A DNA stretch of 64,000 bases from Paenibacillus mesophilus (GTDB lineage: Bacteria > Bacillota > Bacilli > Paenibacillales > NBRC-103111), in NCBI RefSeq assembly GCF_005938385.1, contig NZ_VCRA01000006.1, positions 372,001-436,000 on the forward strand, read 5' to 3'. The position numbers were made by a program, and so were the translations under genes. Shown one piece after another: positions 41,670 through 51,118 of the stretch. Below the pieces are notes generated by a model, which was not told where the DNA came from, made no database searches, and saw only the letters and a list, made by a program, of their open reading frames with translations. How positions within the stretch are numbered: position 1 is the stretch's first letter; every line of letters starts with the position of its first letter.

Positions 41670-44150
41670 ATGTCCAAGCCGCACGAACCGATTCAATTCG
41701 AAGGCGTCCGGGAGCATAACCTCGCCGGCATCGATGTTTATTTCCCGAAACGCAACCTAACCGTCGTAGTCGGCGTATCCGGCTCCGGTAAGTCGTCCTT
41801 GATCTTCGACGTCCTATGCAAGGAAGCCGATCGTCAATACTTGATGACAACCGGCAAAATCGCCGACCATCTGCAGCGCCCCCACTATGAGCGCGTCCAT
41901 AACCTTTCTCCCGTCGTCTCCGTCTCCCAGCAAAGCACGAATCATAATCCGAGGTCTACGGTAGGAACGTTCAGCGAGCTGTACACTTATTTGCGACTGC
42001 TGTACGTCACCGCGGGTGATCGTCCTTGTCCGAACTGCCGCGCGGTCGTAGCGGTCACGGACTACGAGCATAAGAGCCAGTGTCCGGCTTGCCGTTCCGC
42101 CATGCCTCCCTTGACGCTGGCCCATCTCTCGTACAATACGCCCCTAGGCGCCTGCGACACGTGCAAAGGTCTAGGAGACGTGCTCGTACCCGACCCGGCC
42201 AAGCTGCTGGACCCAGCCCTCTCGATCATGGAAGGCGGAATGCTCGCGTGGAAAAAAGGGGTAGGCCGCTTCTTCCAGATCGCCTTGACGCAAGCGGCCA
42301 ACCATTACAAGCTGCCGTTCACGGAGGCAGACATGTCGAAGCCGATCGGGGAGCTGCCCCCGATCATCCTCGATCTGCTGCTGTACGGTACCGATGATGC
42401 CAGGCTGCTGAGGCTGCAGCCGCAGCTCGCTCCGCCCAAGACGGCGGAGGATGGCCGTTTCGAAGGGGCCGTACCGGCTGTGGCGAGACGCTTCTTCGAC
42501 AATCCGGATCACATGACCAAGGAAGACTCCGAGCTGCGGTCTCTGATGAAGAAGTCGTCCTGTCCCGCCTGTAATGGCACACGTCTATCCGCACAGGCGA
42601 TGTCCGTCACCGTTCACGGCTCCCGAATATCCGATATAACGCCATTATCCATGTCCGCCTTCGTGAACAAGCTGGAGGAATGGCGCGATCTGTTCGGCGG
42701 TACGGCCCGCTTCCGTTCCATTGAACCGATTATGCACGAATTGGAAGCGCGTGCCCGGAGTCTCGTCGATGTCGGCCTATCCTATTTGGGCATGGACCGG
42801 CCTTTCTATACGTTATCCGGCGGCGAAGCGCAGCGCGTCCGGCTGGCCTCCTCGCTTCATTCCGAGCTGACCGACCTTGTGTTCGTGTATGACGAGCCGT
42901 CCTCCGGGCTTCATCCCAAAGACACGAGCAGCATTTTCCAATCGTTGCGGCAGTTGAAGGACAAAGGGAATACGGTCATCGTCGTAGAGCACAATTTGTC
43001 CATATTGGACATGGCGGATCACATTATCGAGATCGGACCCGAATCGGGGGTGAACGGCGGGCGCATTGTCGTGCAAGGAACGCTGGAGCAATTGTCGAAG
43101 GCGGAACAGTCGGTTACGAGGCTCTTCTTGAATCAGCGGCAGCAGCAGCATTCCGCGGCTGCTTCGGAGCGGAAGCGGACGCGATCGATCGACAGCCCCA
43201 GTCTGCAGCTCGTACGCGCCTCCGAACGGAATTTGAAACGGTTCGACGCCGCATTCCCTCTCGGCGCCATCACGGCCATTGCCGGCGTGTCCGGCTCCGG
43301 CAAGACGACACTGCTATTCGATGTGCTGCTCCGCCGCCTCCGGGACAATCCCGACAAGGTGGAAGGGGCCCGGCATATAGAACGAATCGTCGTAATCGAG
43401 CAGGATGAGATGGGCAGAAGCTCCAGATCGAACGCGGCGACGTATACGGGCGTCTTCGACCCGATCCGCGGCCTATTCGGCGAGCAGGCGAAGCGGCTCC
43501 GTCTCCCCTTCAAAGCTTCCCACTTCTCGTTCAATGTCAAAGGGGGCCGCTGCGAGAAATGCCTCGGACACGGTAAAATCAAGCTGGATATGCACTTTAT
43601 GCCGGATGCTTTCCTGGAGTGCGACCGCTGCGAGGGGAAACGTTATGACGAAGAAATATTAGCCGTGAACTATGAGGGCTTGAGCATCGCCGATGTTCTC
43701 GACCTTAGCATTCATGAAGCAGCGAAGCTGTTCGAGCCGGAGCGCGCGATAAAAGAAAAGCTCGACCTGTTGGTCAAGCTCGGTCTCGGCTACATCAAGC
43801 TCGGGCAACCCGCCAGCACTTTGTCCGGAGGCGAGGCTCATCGGGTAAAGCTGGCGGCCGAGCTCGGATTGGCGTCGAAGAAGCATACGCTCTATCTCCT
43901 TGACGAGCCCTCGAGCGGACTTCATCCGCGGGATGCGGAGCTGCTCGGCGGCGTCCTCGGGGAATTGGCCGACCGCGGCGGTACAGTCATCTTCATCGAT
44001 CATAAGCCGATGCTGCTGCGCCGCGCGGATTGGATCATCGAGCTCGGTCCGTGCGGCGGCGAGCAGGGCGGATATCTACTATGCCAAGGAATGCCCGCGC
44101 AGCTAAGTACACATCCGGCATCCCAGATCGGCCCCTTTTTGCAGCAATAA
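41670..44150 (+). CDS. UvrA-like ABC ATPase (short UvrA paralogue)
   Basis: 826 residues from ATG 41670 (GGAG 8 nt upstream), shorter than housekeeping UvrA (about 940). Two ABC modules: Walker A GVSGSGKS (35-42) and a second GVSGSGKTT, signatures YTLSGGEAQRVRL and STLSGGEAHRVKL. Zinc-finger cysteines appear in CPNC/CPAC and in CEKC/CDRC. Related proteins (UvrA2, DrrC) confer resistance to DNA-binding drugs. It is divergent from a WYL regulator. Whether it can load UvrB is not clear. Confidence 0.88.
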   Translation: MSKPHEPIQFEGVREHNLAGIDVYFPKRNLTVVVGVSGSGKSSLIFDVLCKEADRQYLMTTGKIADHLQRPHYERVHNLSPVVSVSQQSTNHNPRSTVGTFSELYTYLRLLYVTAGDRPCPNCRAVVAVTDYEHKSQCPACRSAMPPLTLAHLSYNTPLGACDTCKGLGDVLVPDPAKLLDPALSIMEGGMLAWKKGVGRFFQIALTQAANHYKLPFTEADMSKPIGELPPIILDLLLYGTDDARLLRLQPQLAPPKTAEDGRFEGAVPAVARRFFDNPDHMTKEDSELRSLMKKSSCPACNGTRLSAQAMSVTVHGSRISDITPLSMSAFVNKLEEWRDLFGGTARFRSIEPIMHELEARARSLVDVGLSYLGMDRPFYTLSGGEAQRVRLASSLHSELTDLVFVYDEPSSGLHPKDTSSIFQSLRQLKDKGNTVIVVEHNLSILDMADHIIEIGPESGVNGGRIVVQGTLEQLSKAEQSVTRLFLNQRQQQHSAAASERKRTRSIDSPSLQLVRASERNLKRFDAAFPLGAITAIAGVSGSGKTTLLFDVLLRRLRDNPDKVEGARHIERIVVIEQDEMGRSSRSNAATYTGVFDPIRGLFGEQAKRLRLPFKASHFSFNVKGGRCEKCLGHGKIKLDMHFMPDAFLECDRCEGKRYDEEILAVNYEGLSIADVLDLSIHEAAKLFEPERAIKEKLDLLVKLGLGYIKLGQPASTLSGGEAHRVKLAAELGLASKKHTLYLLDEPSSGLHPRDAELLGGVLGELADRGGTVIFIDHKPMLLRRADWIIELGPCGGEQGGYLLCQGMPAQLSTHPASQIGPFLQQ

Positions 44151-44163
44151 GCCGCACAGCGCA

Positions 44164-45105
44164 TTACCCCGGCTGCCGGATCGCCTCCACCGAACGCCGG
44201 AATACAAGCGCCTTATCCCGGTCCTGAAACAGCGGGGCTCCGGCGAACATCTGTATCCCCCATGATTGAACGCCCGGCGTCGCGGTTTCGAGCAAATTAT
44301 CGGGGTAGTCGGCGGCATCGAGAATGAGCTGCACTTTGCGGTCCGCCGGGACGAATCCGGGCGACAGGTCAAGCCATTCCCGCCCCCATTCCGGCCCCCG
44401 GCCGCTTTTTTTGCAATAGATCAAAGGCGTAAATACGTCGATGGCGTCCGCCAGCAGCTTGTAGTCCTGGGCGAATATGCGGGTCAACGCCCCGTCGAAT
44501 TGACCGGGAGTCCACGGGCACATATACGCTCCGACGATGCAATCCGGCAGGGCGTCCTTGATCAGCGCCGAATAACGAAGCGCGAATCGGGCGATTTTAC
44601 CGCATTTGTACGCTTTCCACTCTTCCGCATAGCTGCCGAGGATTCGTTCGGGCGTCGTCGCGTCGACGCCTGCCGTTTGGCAGAAATCGGCGATGCAATC
44701 GGGACAGAAGCAGCTTTCCTGGAGATCGGGCTCCGGCGTCTCGAACCAGCCGGCGAAGGTCAAGTAATCGAGCCAAACGCCTCTCGGCTTGAACTTCTGC
44801 AGACCGCTTCGCAGCTGTGCCTCAATCTCCGCCAAATAATCCTTCTTCGACAAGCAAATCCCCTGCACCAGCCGTCCGTACCGGATCGGGCTGCCGTCCG
44901 CTCCGATCGGGATCAGCTCCGGGTGCTTCTGAAAATCGGCGCGAAACGTTTTGAACTCCACGCAAGCTTCCAATCCCCGTTCCGAGCAATCCGCGAACGA
45001 CTGCTCGTTAAACCCGTGAAACCATACCGCATTGACTCCGTACTCCTTCACATCCCGGGGCAGCTGCGCGCTCCCGTAAGGCCCGAACAATAAAGGTATA
45101 GACAT
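44164..45105 (-). CDS. Putative glycoside hydrolase-like TIM-barrel protein
   Basis: 313 residues with no signal peptide. Alternating strands and helices with FKPRGVWLDYLTFAGWFETP (Asp on a barrel strand), a SCFCPDCIADFC cysteine cluster and ADAIDVFTPLIYCKKSG suggest a glycosidase-type barrel. The exact family and substrate are not recognised. Start ATG 45105 with GGAG upstream. It is convergent with the UvrA-like gene. Confidence 0.7.
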   Translation of the reverse strand: MSIPLLFGPYGSAQLPRDVKEYGVNAVWFHGFNEQSFADCSERGLEACVEFKTFRADFQKHPELIPIGADGSPIRYGRLVQGICLSKKDYLAEIEAQLRSGLQKFKPRGVWLDYLTFAGWFETPEPDLQESCFCPDCIADFCQTAGVDATTPERILGSYAEEWKAYKCGKIARFALRYSALIKDALPDCIVGAYMCPWTPGQFDGALTRIFAQDYKLLADAIDVFTPLIYCKKSGRGPEWGREWLDLSPGFVPADRKVQLILDAADYPDNLLETATPGVQSWGIQMFAGAPLFQDRDKALVFRRSVEAIRQPG

Positions 45106-45228
45106 CCCGATACTCCTCGCCTGAGCTTATCGTTACGTTATCGTTGCGCTCTCTCTCAGCATAATACAACTATTTCCATTGTTCCATAGCCGATACGAAC
45201 AAAATAAGCAAGCTGGAAAATCGAACAA

Positions 45229-45459
45229 ATGTTTGGTATAGTGAATTCAAATGAACGCTATTCCGCCTTCCACAAAACGTCTTTTAGCGCTTGTCATATC
45301 GATCAGGCCAACATGTCGGGCGCCAAGCTGGAAGGGATCGATCTCAGCGACTGCGAATTCGGCGGACTGATCGTGGAGCCGGAAGATTTGAGAGGCTGTA
45401 TCATTTCGGCGAGGCATGCTTCTTCGTTCGTCGGTCTACTGGGCTTGATACTGAAATAA
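45229..45459 (+). pseudogene. C-terminal remnant of a pentapeptide-repeat (Qnr-like) protein
   Basis: The 76-codon frame contains ACHIDQANMSGAKLEGIDLS and the Qnr-type ending LIVEPEDLRGCIISARHASS followed by FVGLLGL. Only about the last 60 residues of a normally 200-residue protein are present, and the first codons run through promoter-like sequence (GGTATAGTG). It is probably a truncated copy left beside the intact pentapeptide gene 20 nt downstream. Expression of the fragment cannot be excluded. Confidence 0.6.
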
Positions 45460-45478
45460 ACGATCCGGGGGTGTATTC

Positions 45479-46084
45479 ATGTTCCAGCATATTGATCAAC
45501 ATTTTGAAGCAGTCGTTTTCAGCGGACGCGACTTAAAGGAAGGCGAGCTCGTACGCTGCACGTTTGCAAAGTGCCAATTCGCCTACGCTTCCATGGAGGA
45601 AATGACTACAATCGGCTGCCGGTTCGTGGAATGCGATTTCAGAGGCGCGACGATGAATGCTTCCATTCATACCGGTTCGGCTTTCGAGAACTGCAATTTT
45701 ACGGAAGCCAACCTCTTCGTAGCCAAATTCGACGATTGCAAAATGATGGGCTCCGACTTTTCCAAAGCGAAGCTGGACGGCATCACGCTGGCCAAGGGCG
45801 ATTGGTCCTATACGAATCTACGGCAAACGAGGCTGGCGAAGCAAGATTTAAGGGACATCCGTTTCTTCGAGGCCGATCTATACGATGTCTCTTTGGAGAA
45901 ATCCGATCTGAGAGGCTGCGACCTGACGAGAGCCAATATGGCCAAAACAAAGCTGCAAGGAGCCGATCTGCGCGGCGCCATCATGGACGGCGTCGACTTC
46001 AAAGCGCTTGAAGTCAAAGGAGCCCGGATGGATACCGCTCAAGCGATCCTGTTCTTGCGCTCCTATGGAGCGAAGGTCGACTGA
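45479..46084 (+). CDS. Pentapeptide repeat protein
   Basis: 201 residues almost wholly of A(D/N)LXX repeats (FRGATMNASIHTGSAFENCN, LEKSDLRGCDLTRANMAKTK, LQGADLRGAIMDGVDF), folding as a right-handed quadrilateral beta-helix. Qnr-type members mimic DNA and protect gyrase from quinolones; this one may, but the loop residues needed cannot be judged. The end (TAQAILFLRSYGAKVD) differs from the Qnr-type ending in the fragment just upstream, so the two are not simple copies. Confidence 0.85.
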   Translation: MFQHIDQHFEAVVFSGRDLKEGELVRCTFAKCQFAYASMEEMTTIGCRFVECDFRGATMNASIHTGSAFENCNFTEANLFVAKFDDCKMMGSDFSKAKLDGITLAKGDWSYTNLRQTRLAKQDLRDIRFFEADLYDVSLEKSDLRGCDLTRANMAKTKLQGADLRGAIMDGVDFKALEVKGARMDTAQAILFLRSYGAKVD

Positions 46085-46099
46085 TCGCTTCGGAACCGG

Positions 46100-46741
46100 T
46101 TAGCTTCGGAGCGGGTATACGACCCGGATATCGTTCTCCTTGCCGAGGGCATCATGCAGAGCGTGGTTATGGTCGGCGCCTACGATGCACAATAAGCGTT
46201 TCCCCGGGTGCTCCTTGACCGTATTCTTGATCCGCTGAATCATGATCATATGCCTGCACACCCAGCGGAATATGTGGGCTCGCGGGTTTAGCCGCTCCGA
46301 CCATTCGTACTTCGCTCTTGTTATCGCGTCGTATTCCGGCGAATTGAACGGTATCGCGCCCGCATTCCAAGTCGCCAGCTGCTTCTCGAACCACCGATCC
46401 ATTTCGTCTCGCAGCTCCTTTCTATGCGGCTCTTCATAAAGCAGGAATGGGTCGAAATCGTTCCACACGTCCAGTTCTCCCCAGTCGATCGGTGAGAAGT
46501 CGATGCCCTTCGCTTCACAAAGGGGAAAGATCAAATCCCAATACTCGCTGGCGGGCTCCCCCCAATATCCCCGGTCATTGCGGTCCCGCCTGTACCGCTC
46601 CCAGCTGCCGGGAAGCACTTCGCCGCAGATCACGTCCGGTTGAAAATCCAGGATCAGCTCCCCGATTACGTCCAAGCCCAAGTTGTACTTACGCCTCGTC
46701 TCATCGTCATGCATGACTCCGAGTATGCCGACAGTCGTCAT
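46100..46741 (-). CDS. TraB/TIKI-superfamily-like protein
   Basis: 213 residues from ATG 46741 (GGAGG 7 nt upstream). It carries the superfamily pattern GxxH (ILGVMHDDE), a Glu after a strand (DVICGEV) and C-terminal CIVGADHNHAL. These motifs occur in TraB/PrgY, TIKI proteases and ChaN. There is no signal peptide or anchor, so it is cytoplasmic. The substrate is unknown. A 17-nt motif shared with the ArsR-DUF2087 promoter lies 44 nt upstream. Confidence 0.65.
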   Translation of the reverse strand: MTTVGILGVMHDDETRRKYNLGLDVIGELILDFQPDVICGEVLPGSWERYRRDRNDRGYWGEPASEYWDLIFPLCEAKGIDFSPIDWGELDVWNDFDPFLLYEEPHRKELRDEMDRWFEKQLATWNAGAIPFNSPEYDAITRAKYEWSERLNPRAHIFRWVCRHMIMIQRIKNTVKEHPGKRLLCIVGADHNHALHDALGKENDIRVVYPLRS

Positions 46742-46761
46742 TTCAGCGCCTCCATAGATTC

Positions 46762-46801
46762 GATAATTATCTAATTTGAACATCGTCTAAATAGATAATA
46801 A
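46762..46801. promoter_or_regulatory. Candidate ArsR-DUF2087 operator at the TraB/TIKI-like gene
   Basis: GATAATTATC palindrome (46762-46771) and, at 46785-46801, TCTAAATAGATAATAAT, which matches the 27385-27401 motif at 16 of 17 positions. Confidence 0.5.
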
Positions 46802-46952
46802 TAAAGCGGTCATTCCTTGTCAATTTTTTTCTGTTGTATTCGGACTTGGCTGCTTGCCGTAACCATTTTCGCGTTGCATACCGGGCCGATTTCCTGCTTG
46901 CAGCGCCGTATCGTCCGCAATTTCGCGCCCCTCAATTTTTACTCTTCCTTTA

Positions 46953-46981
46953 TTGATGCTGGAAACTATTGGCCCTATAAT
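46953..46981 (+). promoter_or_regulatory. Promoter of the PAS histidine kinase gene
   Basis: TTGATG (46953-46958), 17 nt, TATAAT (46976-46981); the gene starts at 47090, leaving a leader of about 100 nt. Confidence 0.75.
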
Positions 46982-47089
46982 TAACTTATAATGTTAGGTT
47001 CGCGCTTCTATGCAGCCGTCATTCGCCTCCGCTCGGCCTTGAAGCAAGCAATGCCGTAACGATCAACGAATTATGGATAGGAGGCAGTT

Positions 47090-49945
47090 ATGGCAAAAAC
47101 ACGGTTCGACACTTCCACTTTCGGCAGTTCTCCGAAAAGCGACAGAGCGGCGATCGAACGCGAATGGGAAAAGTTTATGTCCGGAAGCTCCTCTCCGCTT
47201 CTTATCAGATCCTTCATGCACCATTCATGGAAGCGCTGCATGGAGCAAGGGGTCAATCCGCTCCTCGTGAAAGCCTCCTATAACTTGGGATTGGATCAAA
47301 TTGAACAGTACGTGACGTCCGATCCGTTGTTCCGGATGGTCGAACCGTTTCTGAAGCAGCTGAAGCAGCTTGCGTCCAATACCGGCTATCTCATCTCGTA
47401 TTGCAATTCGGCCGGCGAAATGATCTATTATGACGGCGACAGGCCGCTTATGCTGAAGGCGGAAGACATCCATTTCACACCCGGCTCGGATTGGAGCGAA
47501 GGCAGCGCCGGGACGAACGCGATCGGAACGGCTCTGGTCACCGGGATGCCCCTGCAAGTATACGCAAGCGAGCACTTTTGCCAAGAAATCCACAGCTGGA
47601 CATGCTCCGCCGCACCGATCCGCGACCCCAGCACGGGCAACGTGCTCGGCATTATCGACTTGACCGGCTTCTGGACGGTTAACGATCCGAAATCGCTGGA
47701 TGTCGTCGTCGGCGCGGCTCACAGCATCGAGAAAATCCTTTACGGCCAATTGAAGATGGAGCGGTACCGGCTTGCTCAACATTTTGCCCAGCTTACCAAA
47801 AAAACGACGCAGCCGATTGCGGTATTGGACCGCGGAGGGCGCGTCATTAAAGCGTCGCGCACGCTCTACGACAAAGGCTGGATCTCTCCCAAACACTGGA
47901 TGGAGCATACTTCGTTCATCAAACAATCTTTCCCTGCGAAAGTAAACTGGGAAATCGAGCGAGACCGTAAACGGTGGCTGTTCGAGCTATCGCCGTACTT
48001 TTACGGCGGGGTGCCGATCGGATCGATCGTAACCGTGCTTCCTCCGGACATTGCCGCCTTCGCCGATTTGCCCGATATCCGCCATACCCGGACAGCCGCA
48101 GCCGTACCTGGTAAAGAAGAAGTTGATGTCGAGCCCCAACCGGCTCCGCCGCGGGATTTGTTCTACAAATCGCTGTTCGATCATCATCCCGACGCCATCT
48201 TCTCGTACGATCTGCAAGGAGCTTTGATCGACGCCAACCCTGCGGCGGAAACGATGCTCGGCTTTAGCGCGAAAGAATTGAAAAATAAAAAAAACCTGAT
48301 TCCCCCCGAATATAAGGAAAGCAGGCTGAGAGCTTTCGCCAACGCGGCAAGCGGCATTCAGCAAATGTACGAAGCCGCTTTCATGCATAAGCTGGGGCAT
48401 AGCGTGTATGCCTCGTTGAAAGCTTTTCCGATCATCGCGGACAACCGAATCGTCGGCGTTTATGAGACCGTGCGGGATATTGCCCCGAATCATCAGCAAA
48501 TTCAGGAAGACTTGAAAACTACGAAAGAACAGCTGGAGTTCTACTTCCGCAATACCGAAGACGCGATTCTCGTCGTAGACGCCAATTTTCATGTCGTCAA
48601 GGCGAACAAATCGTATGAACGCGTATACGGTTGGACGGAGCAGGAGCTGCTCGGCAGAGAGCTCCCGACGATTCCCGATCACCTGAAACAGGAAGCCGTT
48701 GAAATTCGCGGCACGATGCTGACCTCCCGGCATGTCATCCCTTATGAGACGGTCAGACAGCGCAAGGACGGCACCTTGATCCATGTAAGCAACTTCGCCT
48801 CCCCCCTCTTCGACAGCAAAGGCAATGCGATCGCTTACGTGCTCATTTCAAGGGATGTCACGGAGCTGAAGCGAATGGCCGAAAAGCTTATAGGGAGCGA
48901 GAAACGGCTGCGTACGCTGATTAATGCGATGCCCGACTTGGTTATATTCAAGGACGATCAAGGACGGTGGATCGAAGCGAACGAATTTGCGCGCGCTTCT
49001 TTGCAGCTGAAAGGTACGGACTACATAGGGATGACGGACTTCGAGCTGGGCGAGCGCGACGCCTTTTACCGGGACATGTATTCACAATGCGCTTTGTCCG
49101 ATCAGATGGCTTGGGACAAAGGCAGTCTCATTCGCATTCAGGAGACGATTCCGAATCCCGACGGAAGCGTAGCGATTTGCGATCTGATCAAAGTCCCGAT
49201 CTATCATACGGACGGCAGACGCAAAGGACTTGTCGTCATCGGCCGCGACATCACGGAACTGAAACAGACCGAGCATTTGCTGCGCAAAACGGAGAAGCTT
49301 GCGGTCGTCGGTCAGCTTGCGGCCGGCATCGCACACGAAATCCGCAACCCGCTTACGACGCTCAAAGGCTTCCTCAGCTTGATGCGGTCCCATATCAAGG
49401 ATAAAGACAGATGGTACTTGGAGGTCATGCTGGCCGAGATCGAGAAGATGGAATGGAGCGCCAACCAATTTCTCGCCGTCGCCAAGCCGCAATCCGCGAA
49501 GTTCGAGAGGAGAAGCTTGGAAACCGCGATCCGGCACGTTTCATCGTTTCTGTATCCGCTCGCGAAAATGCACAACGTAAAAATCGTGATCCAGTCCGAA
49601 TGCGGGGATCCGCATGTGGAATGCGATGAGAACCTGCTGAAGCAAGCGTTCATCAACATTGTGAAAAATGCCATTGAAGCTATGCCGCAAGGCGGACAAG
49701 TCGTCATCCGGATCGAACGCGCCGCAGAATCCGTCTCGGTGAGAGTCATCGATCACGGACACGGGATTCCGCAAGACCGGCTTCCCCACCTGGGCGAGCC
49801 TTTCTACAGCCTGAAGGAAAGAGGGACCGGGCTCGGACTCATGATTTGCTACAAAATCATGAAGGAGCACCGCGGAACGCTCCATTTTACGAGCGAAGTC
49901 GGCCGGGGTACGACGGTTGAAATCCGGCTGCCGCTTGGAGGATGA
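47090..49945 (+). CDS. AcoR-type GAF plus PAS sensor histidine kinase
   Basis: 951 residues, no membrane segment. Residues about 35-230 match the N-terminal sensor of sigma-54 activators such as AcoR/DhaR (LIRSFMHHSWKRCMEQGVNP, then SEGSAGTNAIGTALVTGMPL and HSWTCSAAPIRDP). PAS domains follow (about 355-480, 485-610 and 615-735), then HisKA with His749 in AAGIAHEIRNPLTTLKGFL and HATPase (NIVKNAIEAMPQGG, GTGLGLMI). The kinase core resembles sporulation kinases (KinA-E type). AGGAGG precedes the ATG. No response regulator is adjacent. Confidence 0.9.
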   Translation: MAKTRFDTSTFGSSPKSDRAAIEREWEKFMSGSSSPLLIRSFMHHSWKRCMEQGVNPLLVKASYNLGLDQIEQYVTSDPLFRMVEPFLKQLKQLASNTGYLISYCNSAGEMIYYDGDRPLMLKAEDIHFTPGSDWSEGSAGTNAIGTALVTGMPLQVYASEHFCQEIHSWTCSAAPIRDPSTGNVLGIIDLTGFWTVNDPKSLDVVVGAAHSIEKILYGQLKMERYRLAQHFAQLTKKTTQPIAVLDRGGRVIKASRTLYDKGWISPKHWMEHTSFIKQSFPAKVNWEIERDRKRWLFELSPYFYGGVPIGSIVTVLPPDIAAFADLPDIRHTRTAAAVPGKEEVDVEPQPAPPRDLFYKSLFDHHPDAIFSYDLQGALIDANPAAETMLGFSAKELKNKKNLIPPEYKESRLRAFANAASGIQQMYEAAFMHKLGHSVYASLKAFPIIADNRIVGVYETVRDIAPNHQQIQEDLKTTKEQLEFYFRNTEDAILVVDANFHVVKANKSYERVYGWTEQELLGRELPTIPDHLKQEAVEIRGTMLTSRHVIPYETVRQRKDGTLIHVSNFASPLFDSKGNAIAYVLISRDVTELKRMAEKLIGSEKRLRTLINAMPDLVIFKDDQGRWIEANEFARASLQLKGTDYIGMTDFELGERDAFYRDMYSQCALSDQMAWDKGSLIRIQETIPNPDGSVAICDLIKVPIYHTDGRRKGLVVIGRDITELKQTEHLLRKTEKLAVVGQLAAGIAHEIRNPLTTLKGFLSLMRSHIKDKDRWYLEVMLAEIEKMEWSANQFLAVAKPQSAKFERRSLETAIRHVSSFLYPLAKMHNVKIVIQSECGDPHVECDENLLKQAFINIVKNAIEAMPQGGQVVIRIERAAESVSVRVIDHGHGIPQDRLPHLGEPFYSLKERGTGLGLMICYKIMKEHRGTLHFTSEVGRGTTVEIRLPLGG

Positions 49946-49996
49946 ATCAAATCATGTTAGGATATGGATATCTCAGCCGAAGGTGGAGTTTCTTTC

Positions 49997-50731
49997 ATGG
50001 ATGCAGTCGCGAAAATTATGGGAATTCCGTTTCCTAAATTGACGATGGACCAGACGCTGCAAATGCTTAGCGACGTAGTGGAGCGGGACGGCTCCGGTCT
50101 GTTTCATGTCGTGACGGGGAACCCGGAAATCGTCATGTCCTGCCAGCAGGACACCCAATTGCGCTCCATTATTGACGAGGCCGGTCTTCTAACGGCTGAC
50201 GGCATCGGTATCGTCATGGTCTCCCGGATGAAAGGCGGACATCTTCCGGAGCGGGTTACCGGATGCGATCTCCTGTTCAAGCTGCTCGAAGCCGGAAACC
50301 GCAAAAAATGGTCGTTCTACTTGCTTGGGGCGGACGAAGCGACAAGCGCAAGAGCTGCGGAAGTCATTCGACAAACGTACCCGAACGTATCGATTGTGGG
50401 CAGGCACCACGGCTTTTTCAGCCAGGAGGAGGAAGCCCGGATTGTGGAGGACATCCGCTCGAAGGCGCCCGACTTCTTAATAACGGCACTCGGGGCTCCT
50501 CGCGCCGAACGTTGGATTCATAAGTATAAATCGAGTCTTAACGCCAAAATTGCCATCGGCGTCGGGGGCAGTCTCGATATCGTTGCAGGCAAAGTGAAAC
50601 GCGCGCCTCAAATATGGCAAAGACTTCATGCAGAATGGTTATTCCGATTAATCAATCAGCCGTCGAGGTGGCGCAGGCAGTTGATTTTACCCCGCTTCGC
50701 GGTAAGGGCGTTGTTGTATAGAGAGCGTTAA
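49997..50731 (+). CDS. tagA: WecG/TagA/CpsF family glycosyltransferase
   Basis: 244 residues from ATG 49997 (GGTGGAG 8 nt upstream). It has the family pattern VTGNPEIVMSCQQDTQLRSI, LLTADGIGIVMVSRMKGGHL then PERVTGCDLL (catalytic Asp region) and FLITALGAPRAERWIHKY. TagA adds N-acetylmannosamine to undecaprenyl-linked GlcNAc for wall teichoic acid linkage. No other wall polymer genes are near, so the exact acceptor is inferred from the family only. Confidence 0.88.
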   Translation: MDAVAKIMGIPFPKLTMDQTLQMLSDVVERDGSGLFHVVTGNPEIVMSCQQDTQLRSIIDEAGLLTADGIGIVMVSRMKGGHLPERVTGCDLLFKLLEAGNRKKWSFYLLGADEATSARAAEVIRQTYPNVSIVGRHHGFFSQEEEARIVEDIRSKAPDFLITALGAPRAERWIHKYKSSLNAKIAIGVGGSLDIVAGKVKRAPQIWQRLHAEWLFRLINQPSRWRRQLILPRFAVRALLYRER

Positions 50732-50743
50732 GAGACAAAAAGA

Positions 50744-50768
50744 ACAGAGGGGCTGCCGCCCCTCTTGT
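50744..50768. terminator. Terminator after the glycosyltransferase gene
   Basis: ACAGAGGGGC pairs with GCCCCTCTTGT around TGCC; it overlaps the end of the convergent small gene at 50768. Confidence 0.8.
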
Positions 50769-51076
50769 CACGCTTTACCGGCATATTCCATATTCGCTGT
50801 ATCCAGCATCGATTTCCAACTGGCAAAATCCGTCATCCTTACAACATGCCGATCAAAAAGCTCGTCAGGAATGTTATTGATCTCTTCTTGGGTCTTGACT
50901 TGAAAGTTTCCATTATCCAGAAACTCGCCAAAACTTTTAAAGCTGGAATGCTTGCTCATGAATGATTCATTAAATAACGCTTCTAATGAAACATGATTCG
51001 GATCCTCTTGAATCGTTTTCTGCCCTTTCAGTTCCTGTAGCAGTTCGTCGAATGACATTGGCTTTTGCTTTTTCAA
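50768..51076 (-). CDS. Small acidic protein of unknown function
   Basis: 102 residues starting at TTG 51076 (AAGGAG upstream). It is soluble and helical, begins KKQKPMSFDELLQELKGQKT, and shows no domain I recognise. It lies 42 nt downstream of the HEAT-repeat gene on the same strand and is probably cotranscribed. Confidence 0.65.
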   Translation of the reverse strand: MKKQKPMSFDELLQELKGQKTIQEDPNHVSLEALFNESFMSKHSSFKSFGEFLDNGNFQVKTQEEINNIPDELFDRHVVRMTDFASWKSMLDTANMEYAGKA

Positions 51077-51118
51077 TATACCACTCCTTGATTTATATTA
51101 TAAATTCATAAATTCCGT

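Larger units (their letters stand above)
46742..47089. other. 348-nt gap with two promoter regions
   Basis: It contains AT-rich operator-like sequence for the minus-strand gene (46762-46801) and a strong plus-strand promoter (46953-46981). No gene is seen between. Confidence 0.7.
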
